A DNA stretch of 64,000 nt from Pterobdella sp. o SKG-2022 (taxonomy: Eukaryota; Annelida; Clitellata; Hirudinida; Piscicolidae), in assembly GCA_964035795.1 (NCBI GenBank), contig OZ038320.1, forward strand, positions 7,409,164 through 7,473,163, written 5' to 3'. Under the pieces are notes generated by a model. That model made no database searches, had not been told where the DNA came from, and saw only the letters and a list, made by a program, of their open reading frames with translations. Positions 1-24,756 of the stretch are shown here, piece by piece. How positions within the stretch are numbered: the stretch's first letter is position 1; every line of letters begins with the position of its first letter. A program made the translations under genes and the position numbers.

Positions 1-205
1 TAAATTTTATTTTTATGAAAAATTTCAAATTCCCGCTTCGAATAGTGACTAAATTTTTGAATCTTAGTTCCAATTTTGCATTGTTCCTTCAATGATATTG
101 TGTCTTAATTTCAAAAAAACTAGATCAAGTTTTCAAAAGTTATACAATTTTAAATACTTATAAAATATTTCATTAATCGACAGAAACTAAAAATCAATCG
201 TCTCG
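1..205 (+). promoter_or_regulatory. 5' flank and 5' UTR of XPO1
   Basis: AT-rich non-coding DNA directly upstream of the exportin-1 start codon. It presumably holds the 5' UTR and part of the promoter. No TATA box or other specific motif stands out, and the transcription start cannot be placed from sequence alone. Confidence 0.4.
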
Positions 206-3200
206 ATGCCTGCCTTTGAAGCTGGAATGGATGCATCAACTCTTACTGAGCAAGCTTCGAAATTGTTGGATTTCAACCAGAAGTTTGACATCCAACTCCT
301 TGATCAGATTATTAATTGTATGTACGCTGGAGTAGGGCAACAGGTTTGTTACTTTTTTCATAATCATCATGTATTTATCAAATGAATTTATGTATACTTT
401 ACAATTTCATTAGCAAAGAGTGGCCCAAGAAATATTGACTTCATTCAAAGAGCATCCAGATGCTTGGACCAGAGTTGACACCATTTTAGAGTTTTCTAGT
501 AATCAACAAACTAAATATTATGCTCTTCAAATTCTTGAAAATGTTATTAAAGTTCGATGGAAAGTACTTCCTCGTCCACAATGCCAAGGCATTCGCAAAT
601 ACATTGTTTCTTTGATTATTAAAACATCATCTGATGCTGCTCTTGCAGAAGCTGAAAAAGTTTATCTAGGAAAACTTAATATGATTCTTGTTCAGGTTGA
701 ACATTCATATGATTTTACTAATGTATATGATGTGTTTTATAAACATTCATTATCATACTTTATTTTATGAGGTTCTTTATACAAATCTTCAGATCTTAAA
801 ATATGAATGGCCCCATAATTGGAACAACTTCATTGGTGACATAGTGGGAGCCAGTAAAACTAATGAATCTCTCTGTCAAAACAATATGGTCATTTTGAAA
901 TTATTGAGTGAAGAGTTTTTTGACTTTTCTAGTGGCCAAATGACCCAAAGCAAAGTTAGACATTTGAAAGAAAGCATGTGTTCAGAATTCGCAAAGATTT
1001 TTGATTTGTGCCAATATGTCTTAGAAAGATCTCAAAATGCTTCGTTGGTTGGTACAACACTTGAAACATTATTGCCATTTCTCAATTGGATTCCATTGGG
1101 CTTCATATTTGAAACCAACCTTGTATCGACTCTTGTTTTCAAGTTTCTCAATGTGCCCTTATTCAGAAATGTCACATTCAAAGCATTAACAGAAATTGCT
1201 GCAGTTCAAGGCAGTCAATATGATGAACAGTTTTGCACCATGTTTAGCACCACCACTCAACAACTCAAAACCATGCTTCCCCTTGAAGCCAACATTAAAG
1301 AAGCCTATCGTACAGGCAGTGATGTTGAACAGAACTTCATTCAAAACCTTAGTCTCTTCTACTGCACCTTCCTCAAGGAGCATGGTAAACTCCTTGAGAG
1401 CAACAATGACCTGCAGGAACCTCTTCAAAATGTTTGATTATATGCTTTTGTATACATTTTCATTCATCTCAACTGTATAAGTCTTTTTTTTATTGAAAAA
1501 TAGTTTAATTTATAATTTTGTCTTTTCTCCTTTTTCAGGCTCTCACCTATTTAGTTTTAATATCTGAAGTAGAAGAAACAGAGATTTTCAAAATATGTTT
1601 GGAGTATTGGAATGTTTTAGCTGCAGATTTATATAAAGAAATACCCTACAGTCCAATCAATCCACTATTCTTCAACATCAGAAACAAATCCACAGAAGCT
1701 CACCCTCGACGAGCATACTTCCAGCCAATCATTAGTAAAGTCAGGCGTATAATGATCTCTCGAATGATGAAACCAGAGGAAGTGTTGGTTGTGGAGAATG
1801 ATCAGGGTGAAGTGGTGAGAGAGTTTATGAAGGATACAGATTCCATTAATATGTACAAAACCATGAGAGAAACATTGGTTTATTTAACCCATCTTGACTA
1901 TATGGACACTGAAACCATAATGACTGAAAAACTTCGAAATCAAGTAAATGGTACAGAATGGTCTTGGAAGAATCTGAACACCTTATGTTGGGCTATCGGC
2001 TCAATCAGTGGAGCTATGCACGAAGAAGATGAAAAGAGATTCTTGGTTACTGTTATCAAAGAGCTACTAGGATTGTGTGAGCAGAAGAGAGGCAAGGATA
2101 ACAAGGCAATAATTGCATCTAATATCATGTACGTTGTTGGCCAGTATCCTCGATTTCTCAGGGCTCATTGGAGGTATGTATTAGTGCTATTTATGTTTTT
2201 ACCATTATAATGCTTAGTATTGGTAGCTTCTATTATAGACATCAGTTACATGTATATATTTGTGACTTGATACTTTTTCAACACCACTTGAATCACCTAG
2301 CTTAGCGACGTTTAAACCACTTGAAGTATAAGATTGAAATTAAACATGTTTTTCACTTGGCTATTGCTTGAAAGTACATATGTTAAACCTTAATGATAAT
2401 ACCCCATACAAAAACTACATCAAAACATTCTTACCCCAAGGTTTTTAAAGACAGTAGTGAACAAGCTTTTTGAATTCATGCACGAAACCCATGATGGGGT
2501 ACAAGACATGGCATGTGATACATTCATCAAGATAGCCCAGAAGTGCAGACGGCACTTTGTTCAGGTGCAAGTCGGAGAGACTGTACCATTCATCAATGAG
2601 ATCTTCAATAACATCAACTCCATCATCTGTGATCTACAGCCTCAACAGGTGTGTTGAAATGATGGTTGTTTAAGAGGATATCATGGTGGCATTGTGGGCC
2701 TATTTCTTTAGAATTTCTGTTTTTTGTGTTCAGTTTGTTGAAAGCCTTTTTAGTTTGTCCATTCATCATTGTTTTATGTGCGTTTCTATTCTAGCATGGG
2801 TTGGACCATTATATATTCTATATTGAATCCACCATGGTCCACCCACCCAGGTGCACATATTTTTTGAAGCTGTAGGCTACATGATAAGTGCTCAAACTGA
2901 CCAACAAACTCAAGAAAAGCTCATATTCAGGTAACTAGTTATCTATTTTTATTACTTCTTGTTGACATTTTTTGCCTAAGTTGCTTTCATCATGATCATG
3001 ATTGGGCCCTTACTATCATTGGGGAATTGACTAATATTCATTAGGATATGGTTGGTTTTATATAGTGAATTAGAACCAATCAAAAAACGGTATCTATAAT
3101 GGTTTGTTTTTAGTCTTATATATATATTTTTATCTATAGGTACATGAATTTACCAAATGATGTGTGGGACAGAATTATTCTCAAGGCATCAAGTGTTGGT

Positions 3201-5217
3201 TTATTTAAATCTATTCTATCATCAACTTTTACATTCTATATTCACATGATAATACCTCAACATAAATATCAGAAAAGCGCATTTGAATATTGATCTAATG
3301 TTTGCAGGATGTTGAAGTGCTCAAAGACCCTGAAACAGTAAAGCACTTAGCTAACATCCTCAAGACCAATGTACGAGCTTGCAAGGCTCTAGGACATCCA
3401 TTCATTGGACAAGTAATGTCCTATCTGTTGTATACCTCTATTAATATATTATCAGTTCAAGTCTATTTAATAATTGTTTCTAATTATATTTGATAATACA
3501 TTTAAATATGATAAAATTGTAGGCATATATGTTCAGTCAAATATGTGTATTAATATACTCTGATGCTCACTTGCAGCTTGGTCGCATCTACTTGGACATG
3601 CTGAATGTCTATAAAGTGATGAGTGAGAATGTATCAAGTGCTATAGCCAGCAATGGAGAAATGGTAACTAAACAGCCATTGATAAAGAGTATGAGGACGA
3701 TAAAGAAGGAGACCCTCAAGTTGATATCATCATGGGTCACTCGTTGTGAAGACCCTCAAGTGGTGGGTTGAAAGTTTTTTGTTTTTCAGAGATATTTTGT
3801 TACATTTTTCAACAGTAAAAAAAGTTTTAGCTATGTTTTTTGGGGTTTTTGCTGGTGTTAAGATACATTTATTTGTAACTGTTTCATAAATATATTTATT
3901 ATCAAGGTGGCAGACAACTTTGTTCCTCCATTGTTGGATGCGGTGTTACTTGATTACAAACGCAACGTTCCATCAGCCAGGGAGCCTGAAGTGCTAAGTA
4001 CCATGGCTACCATTGTCAACAAATTAGGGGGTCACATCACTAAAGAGGTGCCTCAAATATTCGATGCTGTATTTGAATGCACCCTCAACATGATAAACAA
4101 GAACTTTGAGGAGTACCCCGAACATCGAACCAACTTTTTCCTTCTTCTCCAAGCTGTCAACTCGCATTGCTTCCTTGCCTTCCTAGCCATTCCACCCACC
4201 CAATTCAAATTGGTCTTAGACTCAGTCATTTGGGGTTTCAAACACACCATGAGAAATGTGGCTGACACTGGTTTGAGTATCTTATATGAGATGCTACAGA
4301 GTGTCAGTCAAAATGACGCTGCAGCACAAAGCTTTTATCAAACATATTACACTGATATCCTTCAACATGTCTTTTCTGTCGTCACTGATTCTTCCCATTC
4401 CGCTGGTAAATTTATTTTCATCATCAGACCCAAGTTTTCATGAAAGGTAATATATTGTTTTGCTTAATGGTGGATACGTTGTCACTAGGCCTGATGATGC
4501 ATGCCACGATCCTGGCTTTCATGTTCAGCTTGGTGGAGATGAACAAGATCACAGTACCTCTGTCTCCTTCAATAGGCCCCATGCAAAACATGCCCTATGT
4601 GCAGGAGTTCCTTGCCAATCTCCTCAAAAACGCTTTTCCACATCTCAATGAGTTAGCAATTTATTTTTATTTTATTCTTTTTTTGAAAATATTTTTATCA
4701 AAAATGTATTTCTTTTTAGAGCTTTTATTCTACAAGTGTGAAATATTTAAAGAATTTAAATGTGTACTTCAACATTTAAATATTCAAATCCTTTTTAATA
4801 ATTGTTTATGGTCTCTAATTATTACATTGCTATTACAACATCACGACAGTCCGCAAATTAAGGTGTTCATTGAAGGCTTGTTCAGCTTCAACCAGGATGT
4901 CCCTCAATTCAAGGAGCATCTCAGAGACTTCATTGTTCAGATCAGGGTACATCATTTTATTATTTCATACATTATTATTAGTGACTATTTCTATAAATTT
5001 ACCTTCAATATGTAGGAATGAAGCTAAATCGTAAAATGCTAGATGATGATCGGTTACATAACGACAACAGGAGTTTGCAGGGGACGACAACACAGGGTTA
5101 TTCCTCGAGGAGAGGGAGGCTGCCATCTTGAAGGCTCAAGAAGAGAAAAGGAAGGCACAGATGTCAGTGCCTGGTATCCTCAATCCTCATGAAATCCTCG
5201 AAGAAATGCAGGATTAA
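206..5217 (+). CDS. XPO1: Exportin-1 (CRM1), complete, 13 coding exons
   Basis: This is the nuclear export receptor that binds leucine-rich export signals and RanGTP and carries proteins and RNPs out of the nucleus. Exons: 206-343, 414-695, 793-1431, 1539-2173, 2441-2648, 2851-2930, 3140-3194, 3308-3412, 3577-3762, 3907-4405, 4489-4651, 4850-4946, 5071-5217. All introns are GT-AG and the phases close, giving about 1077 residues against 1071 in human. The importin-beta N-terminal region lies in exon 2. Long blocks match animal CRM1, for example [11 protein letters not shown] and [12 protein letters not shown] near the C-terminus. The cysteine attacked by leptomycin B is conserved (Cys533 here, in [12 protein letters not shown]). 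The ATG at 206 opens with [12 protein letters not shown], a normal CRM1 N-terminus. The donor at 3195 (GTTGGT) is the weakest boundary. Identification is near certain. Confidence 0.97.
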
Positions 5218-5430
5218 TGTAGTTAAGTCTATCTAAAGTGTATATAAAGTATTCTTTTCTAAACCATCGTCGTATTATAAATGAATTTTTTGTATACAAT
5301 CTTCATCGTGCACTATATTTTAAACAGTTATAACGTGTTATCAAGAAAATAATACTTTAGTTTAGTTATGTATTGGGTTAGTCGTCGACACGTTAATGTT
5401 TTGTATGTCAATGGTTTTATAGCTTTATTA

Positions 5431-5436
5431 AATAAA
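5431..5436 (+). terminator. Candidate poly(A) signal of XPO1
   Basis: AATAAA occurs about 215 bases after the XPO1 stop codon, in AT-rich 3' UTR-like sequence. It is the first canonical hexamer suitably placed for this gene. Confidence 0.5.
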
Positions 5437-5941
5437 AGCATCGTCATTTTTTATTCACTACCAGCAAAATAAGACTATATAAACAATTTAATGTATAATA
5501 AAGAATTTAAACTAAACAACTGTGATGGGCTTTAGTAACAATCTCTGTTTAACTTAAGTTTATGAGCGAGTCGTTGTCTCGCAGTACTCGGAGTCTTTTT
5601 GCTTCGGACTTCTGTAATCAACAAGCGATTATTTATGCTCGGTCAATAAATTTTATCAGTTTTACTTCCTAAGCATTTAATCAGATTAAAAAATTAAAGT
5701 TTATTGAATTGTCTTTTGGAACTACTGAACAAACTTTTTTGAGGAATAAAGTTGATTTGCTTTTTCTTGGGGATGATTTCAACGTCATCATCGTCCTCTA
5801 TAAGAATGTTGAACATCGGATATAGATTGAAAGCTCAAAAGTTGTTGACATGTGACAAATAAAGATGATGAAACATGAGCAACGTATCGGCATACAAATA
5901 ATGTAGTAAAATATAAAAAGTTCAGAAGTTTGTTCAAAAGC

Positions 5942-5947
5942 TTTATT
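5942..5947 (-). terminator. Candidate poly(A) signal of KDM7
   Basis: AATAAA on the minus strand, about 60 bases downstream of the KDM7 stop codon at 6007. Confidence 0.45.
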
Positions 5948-6006
5948 ATTTATAAGATAATCCTCATCAGGTACTACCAAAATATATAATACACAATTAC
6001 TATGTT

Positions 6007-17573
<11,567 letters not shown>

Positions 17574-18013
17574 TTTTAAGAGTAAAAGATATGTTTCATA
17601 AACAAAGCGGCCATTGATTGGAGATGGGCGAAAAGTATAAAAGTGGTTCACTCGGTTCTAATACTAATTCTTTCTGTTCAAAAAATTACATTGAAATATT
17701 TTTTTCATCAAACTAACAACTATAATTTTTTTTTCTTAATTCAATTTTTTTTGATAATTTACTCACATTATTATAAAAATAAACTGTAAAAATCATTCAT
17801 TAAAAAAACTAAAATTCAACAAAATAACAAAAGTGAAACAAAATATTAATTTTTTAATGAGGAATAGTTGTCATAACGCTTACCTGTTGAATCATAGAAA
17901 TAAAGAAAAGGAAACTCAATTATAAGCCTATTTTCAAGATTCTATAAATGTTTGAATAAGATTCAGTTTATAAAGCATAAAAAACTCTTAGGATCTTAAA
18001 CTGTACACACATA
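17574..18013. promoter_or_regulatory. Shared divergent promoter region of KDM7 and RAB11
   Basis: The start codons of the two divergently transcribed genes are about 440 bases apart, so their promoters must overlap or lie back to back unless untranslated exons exist elsewhere. The KDM7 frame stays open upstream to 17651 (another in-frame ATG), which is probably 5' UTR. No recognisable core element is seen in this AT-rich stretch. Confidence 0.5.
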
Positions 18014-19795
<1,782 letters not shown>

Positions 19796-20791
19796 ATACC
19801 ATTCAAAATTATTAAATCAAAACTTTACACACGATTTTTTTTAAGTCGATTCACCGCCAATGACTCAACCACTATATATCATTTTAAAGTGATTTTAAGC
19901 AATTGTATATCAACATTTTTTGACCTTACTCATGACAATTAAATAACACAAATTGAAGAACGTTTTATTAAAAAAATTAGAAGACAATGGTACAAAACAA
20001 GACATTGAATACGAACAAATTACAAAACTTGACGAAATATATGAGCTCCTCAAACAAATGCCTTTCAAGTTTTATCTCTTAAGTAAATATGCTGAACAGA
20101 GCACCCGAAACAGTGTGAAGTTTTCAATGAGAACGCCATAATCAGCACATGGGATTTTATGAAAGCATTTGAGGTTTCACTATCCAAAATGTACATTGAA
20201 TTCTGAGTGATTGGTGAATATATTCAAACATATAAGCACACATTGCAGACGCACATTTCTCTGATTACACAATATGTGTGGGTTTCACAACGGTTGCCAT
20301 ATTTAAATAATGATAGAATATAAATAAGAGGTGATATGTCATTTGCTTAAGGAACAAAGTGAATAACAGATTGGCTATCAAAAAAACATTAAGTCAGAGG
20401 ACACAAGTGCTATAAGAACGACATCTAGGATGAATAAGCTAACAAACTTAAAACAAGGTATTCCTAACAAGAGTAATGCCAGCTAGAGTACACAGGTGAG
20501 GTGGAATGCTCAAGATCAGGTTAACAACAATCATGGAAATTATTTAGACGCAATTTCCACATTTGTTGTTTTGTCATTTGGGATTAAAAAGAATACTAAA
20601 TACATTCAATGGCTTACTAAACAATGTTTTTTAAACTATAAAAGACAATACAACAATCAAATTTGATTATGAAGTAGATAGATGTAAAATATTTTAACTC
20701 AGAGCTTCAAGACTCCCTAGCAGACTCCATTCTACTTTATTCAACCTTACCCCCTATAAAACAAGATAACTTTCACACAATTCATAACACA
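19796..20791. other. Convergent intergenic region between RAB11 and the bHLH gene
   Basis: 3' UTRs and spacer. A plus-strand open frame around 19953-20141 has a protein-like composition (KLDEIYELLKQMPFK) but begins without an ATG or a clear splice acceptor and was not recognised. A candidate minus-strand AATAAA lies at 20741-20736. Confidence 0.5.
20736..20741 (-). terminator. Candidate poly(A) signal of the bHLH-zipper gene
   Basis: AATAAA on the minus strand about 50 bases after the stop codon at 20792. Confidence 0.4.
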
Positions 20792-21891
20792 TCAAGCTAC
20801 TTGAACTTCGAGTTCATCATCTTCACTGTTGAGAATGCCACTATCACCTCCTGAAATTTAAAATCATTTATATTATCTTAAATTTGAAATATATTCTAAA
20901 AATATACTCAAATACGTAAATATATTAAAAATATAGTTTTAAAAAATAGGTCAAATTATATAATTAGACTATTGATAGATTAGTTTATGAAATTAAGAAC
21001 CTACCACTATCAGTAGAAAGATGTGAAGCTGAGCGAGGTTGTACAGGTCTTTGTCTCAACCTCAAAAGCATTTTTGACTCAGTTTTTTGCAATTCCCTAA
21101 TTTCTTGCTGTATCAAAAAATCTTCTTTTGAGAGTCGGAAAATGTGTGAGATAGCAGAGTTGATTATATGATGTTGAGACCAACGTCTTTTAGAATTGTT
21201 TCCGAAGGGTAGACAACTTCTCAAACCTTCCATCAAACTTCTTTGTGTTGCTCTTCTGTTTATTGAAAAAAAAATGTTTAAATAATTAATATGCAAATAG
21301 AATTAAAAATATGAAAAACAGTTATAATAGATATTTTTGGAATTAAAGATCAAACCTTTTTTTCTCTAATGTGTTATGCAATTTCCTGAAAAATAAATAA
21401 AATTATGTAAATAAGTTTCATAATAAATAAATTATATGTAACTTTTGTTGAACACAAGTTTTTAAGTTATATTTTAACAAAAAAATTCAGGTCAAACCTT
21501 CATAAAACCTTAATGTTTAAGCTTTTATGACAAGGTTTAATTTATAGTTAATATAGTTTTTTTTGTAATTGTAATATTATGAAAACTCCTATTTTCCACA
21601 TAGTAAAGCAAGTATTTGTAACTAATAAGAACATATTTTTTACCTTACTTCTTCCCCTTTTTTTGATCTTTGTTCAATTTCATCTTCATCACTGGTTGGG
21701 TAATGGATATTATCATTTTTATTACCAGATCTAACTTTTTCCTTATGCCATAGCCTTTTATGATTTTGAAAAATATCGTTTTGACTTTTTGACTGGTTAT
21801 GGTGATTATTGAGATTGGTGTAATTGTGATCTTGAAGGCATATTTCTTGGTCTGTATATTTTAAGTTAAATAAATCTTTGAAAAAATACAT
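20792..21891 (-). CDS. MXD/MAX-network-like bHLH-zipper transcription factor, 4 exons
   Basis: Exons (-): 21891-21644, 21385-21356, 21255-21005, 20850-20792; phases close. The 30-base exon plus the start of the next encode HNTLEKKRRATQRSLMEGLR, a basic region followed by helix 1. After a loop, helix 2 (SQHHIINSAISHIFRL) runs into a leucine/isoleucine-rich zipper (EIRELQKTESKMLLRLRQ). Histidine, glutamate and arginine of the E-box-reading H..LEK.RR pattern are present. The LP.G..S.R loop recalls MXD (MAD) proteins, repressors that pair with MAX; MNT or another MAX partner is possible. The C-terminus is acidic and serine-rich. No clear Sin3-interaction helix is recognised. The start is uncertain: ATG 21891 gives about 195 residues, while an ATG at 21977 lies in the same frame only if 17 bases are removed. 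Confidence 0.75.
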
Positions 21892-21977
21892 ATTTCCTAT
21901 AAACATTAACAACCTGCTTTGTTGGGGGAGTAGCCAGTGAAATCAAGAACAATGTCAACGAAACTATTTAGTTCCAT

Positions 21978-24756
21978 TTTACGAATTTTTTACTAATTCT
22001 TTGACAAAGTATTACTTCTTTGAACATAAGCTTGAGTTTTTTTTTAGTTGTAAAGTTGCTGCTTCAAATAAATACTAAATGAAATAACGATATTTGCAGG
22101 TTTTGTTTCGCAAAATGGCTTTGAATGATGCTAGGAATGCATGGTGGCATACAAACCGCCGTGAAAATTCCTAATGGCGTCAACAGCAACTCAGTTACAA
22201 TTGCATGTCACTTTAAAATGTTAAAGTTGAAAGGACAAAACCAAATCGAGAGGTAATGAAGTTATACAAAATAAATAAAAGATGAAATGAAGTGAAACTT
22301 TTTCAATTTCTTATTCCCTATTGATACATTCTTGAAAAATTAATTAAGACTTAGTAATTGAATTGTTAGATTTAGATTAGTCACGTTTAGGATTAGAGTT
22401 AGTTCTTTGCATAGAAACACCTAGAAGCGCTTAACATTCGTAACGGTTGTAAACTGTTACAATAAATAAGTTATTGAATAAATTTAAATATGAAAATTTA
22501 CATTTTTTTCACAGAGTCATTATTAATCAACATACTTCAAATGCATCAAAAGACATAAGTGAAGACAATTATTCAAATTATATTATAAATTTTCTAGTTT
22601 ATAACTTTAATGTTATATCGATTACGAGGTAAGTCATAAAAAATTATTAAAATGTTATAAACTATTACACGCATATTTCATTAATAACTATTAAAGTGAA
22701 TACACCAAATTATTATTTTTTTTAAAGAAATTTATAGCGCACAGTTATCAGTTCAAGATTGCTTCAGAGGCGTTCAAGGTTTGTAAAAGATAATGACTAA
22801 AAATGTTTATGGTATAAGTGAGTTTTCAAAAGTTTTCGAAAGTTCGTGAGAGAAGGCGATGAGCGCAAATTAGAAGGGAGTGTATTCCACAGACGTTGAG
22901 CCTGGTGAGAGAAAGAGTGACTAGTAAAAAAGCCTGAATAAACAGGTTGATGAAGCTAGAGACCAGAATGCAAGGATCTGAGTGGTTGACGTGTGTGTCT
23001 GATAGACAAAAGATCAAAAATATAAGCAGGTTGTTCAAGCTTGAGAGTGCAGGCAATGAGCCAAAGTAATTTAAACTTGCATCTTTGAGAGACAGGTAGC
23101 CAGTGCAGACGATCAAGATAGTCGCTGGAAGAGCTGAAATAATCAGCTTGAAGAACCGTCTTGGCCGCGTGGTTTTGTAGGGCTTGAAGTTCGCATAAAA
23201 GATAGTTTGGCTGCCCGCAAAAGAAAGAATTACAGTAGTCCAACCTGGAAAGAACGAGTGAGGTAAAGAGGGCATTAGCAGCGGCAAGAGGTAAGAATTT
23301 GCGGACTTGTTTTATGGTATTGATGTGGAAATTGGAAAGTTGACATATTTTATAATATATAACAAACTTCATCTAATTTTATCAAATAAAATTGAAACCC
23401 TCAATAAAAAACGTATTACTTTTTTTTTTAAAATGCGATCCATCTTTCTGAAAAAATACATGAAAAAATTATTATTGTTTTGAATAAATTAATACAAATC
23501 TTGCAATTGGTACAATATTAACCCTAAAAATAGCTCATCTAATTTCCAATAACAAAAATTTTTAATAATGAAAAGTTCTTACATAGTTATCTATATAGCA
23601 AAAGTTTTGAGTCATCACAGTGTAAAACTATTTTGATAAATTATTTCGGAAGTATTTTTTACTTTCTCTCACAGTAGAGTTCATTAAATATAGTTCCATG
23701 AAATGCAAATTAGATTATAATAAAATACAAAAATATTTTTTGAGTTTGTGAAAATTTATGTAATCAAAAACAAATACTGTGGCGTAAAACTTATCATCAT
23801 TCCATTCCCAGAATATCTTTCGTCGCTACAACAACTTTCTGATAAAGCGGTGTCTATTAATAGATCAGAAAGTATGAATTCCATATATGGAAACCCCGTT
23901 TTTAGCCACCTTTCAATCAAACCTTTGATATCTATGAAAACTTGCAATCATGTTTATGCGTAAGTTCAAATATTTGTACGCACTTTAGGATTGTTTTTAT
24001 GAAGAAACCTTGCTTACGAGCGTTGAAGGAAAGGGGAGATGCGATTATAATGAATCTTGGGATGTAGAAGTGATAATAAAATGCACTAACATGCCACTTA
24101 AATCAAACACTTTTATTAACTAAAGAACATGAAGCACTTCCTAAGTTGAACTTATATTAGCAAGTTTTTGCAAACTTGAACACGTTGCACATACATGCAT
24201 TTTAAGGCTGGTGAAACCATGACAAAGTATTTGAAATAGACTTTCTCAGTCTTACAGAGACAAAAACACCCTAGATACTAACAAACTGCAATAAAATATT
24301 CCAAAACAAATCCTTAAAAACACATACACATATACACTGACACAAAACACCCAATCACAACGCGCTTCAGATCACGTGGCTAAATGACTCACAAAATTAG
24401 CTCTTACTCATATTTCTTACATAACTGAACATATATGTGCTGAATAGAATCATACGTGTTATTACGAAGATTGTGATATATAACAATGCAAGCATATACA
24501 ACATATAGTTAAAATGTCTTCTTGAACCTTTTTTCAAAACACTGCCTGAATCAGTGGAGATATATAAATTGAAGCTGTGTCAATTTTTTAACACTACTGA
24601 CTAAACTTATTACAATTTTTGAGCGTATAAAAGTTAATTGATAATTAATAAAAACAATTTATATAAATGAAAATTACTAAGCCAACTCTTTTTAGTTGAT
24701 TTTTGGAAATAAGAAAAAACTTATTTAATTAAAACTAACGAAAAGCATTCTATAAA
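21978..24756. other. Intergenic region between divergent bHLH and phosphatase genes
   Basis: Promoter DNA for both genes plus a LINE fragment (22812-23372). An exon-like open stretch lies on the minus strand at about 23803-23935, after a TTTTCATAG acceptor-like sequence, encoding protein-like text such as KGLIERWLKTGFPYMEFIL; it is unassigned. The rest is AT-rich with no visible gene. Confidence 0.5.
22812..23372 (-). mobile_element. CR1/Jockey-type LINE fragment, end of RT ORF
   Basis: Minus-strand translation in two overlapping frames gives the classic post-RT region of CR1/Jockey-like LINEs: LVLSRLDYCNSFFCGQP, then LQALQNHAAKTVL, LDRLHWLPVSQRCKFKLLWL, and in the other frame AQRLWNTLPSNLRSSPSL. 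The order and spacing match the family, but a frameshift near 23000 separates the parts. The 5' portion, including the RT catalytic motif, is missing. It is a dead 5'-truncated copy. Confidence 0.85.

Larger units (their letters stand above)
5218..6006. other. Convergent intergenic region between XPO1 and KDM7
   Basis: Holds the 3' UTRs of two genes transcribed towards each other. Candidate poly(A) hexamers are at 5431 (+) and 5947-5942 (-). On the minus strand around 5930-5975 there is a CTGATGAGG followed by a small AT stem and AAAGCTTTT, resembling a motif seen near 55.3 kb. No further gene is seen. Confidence 0.6.

Noticed and set aside
23748..23963. Plus-strand 71-residue ORF as an upstream exon of the phosphatase gene
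   Set aside because: It has a good donor near 23960, but joining it to exon 24757-25158 by any visible acceptor gives a stop, and there is no rhodanese-like sequence.
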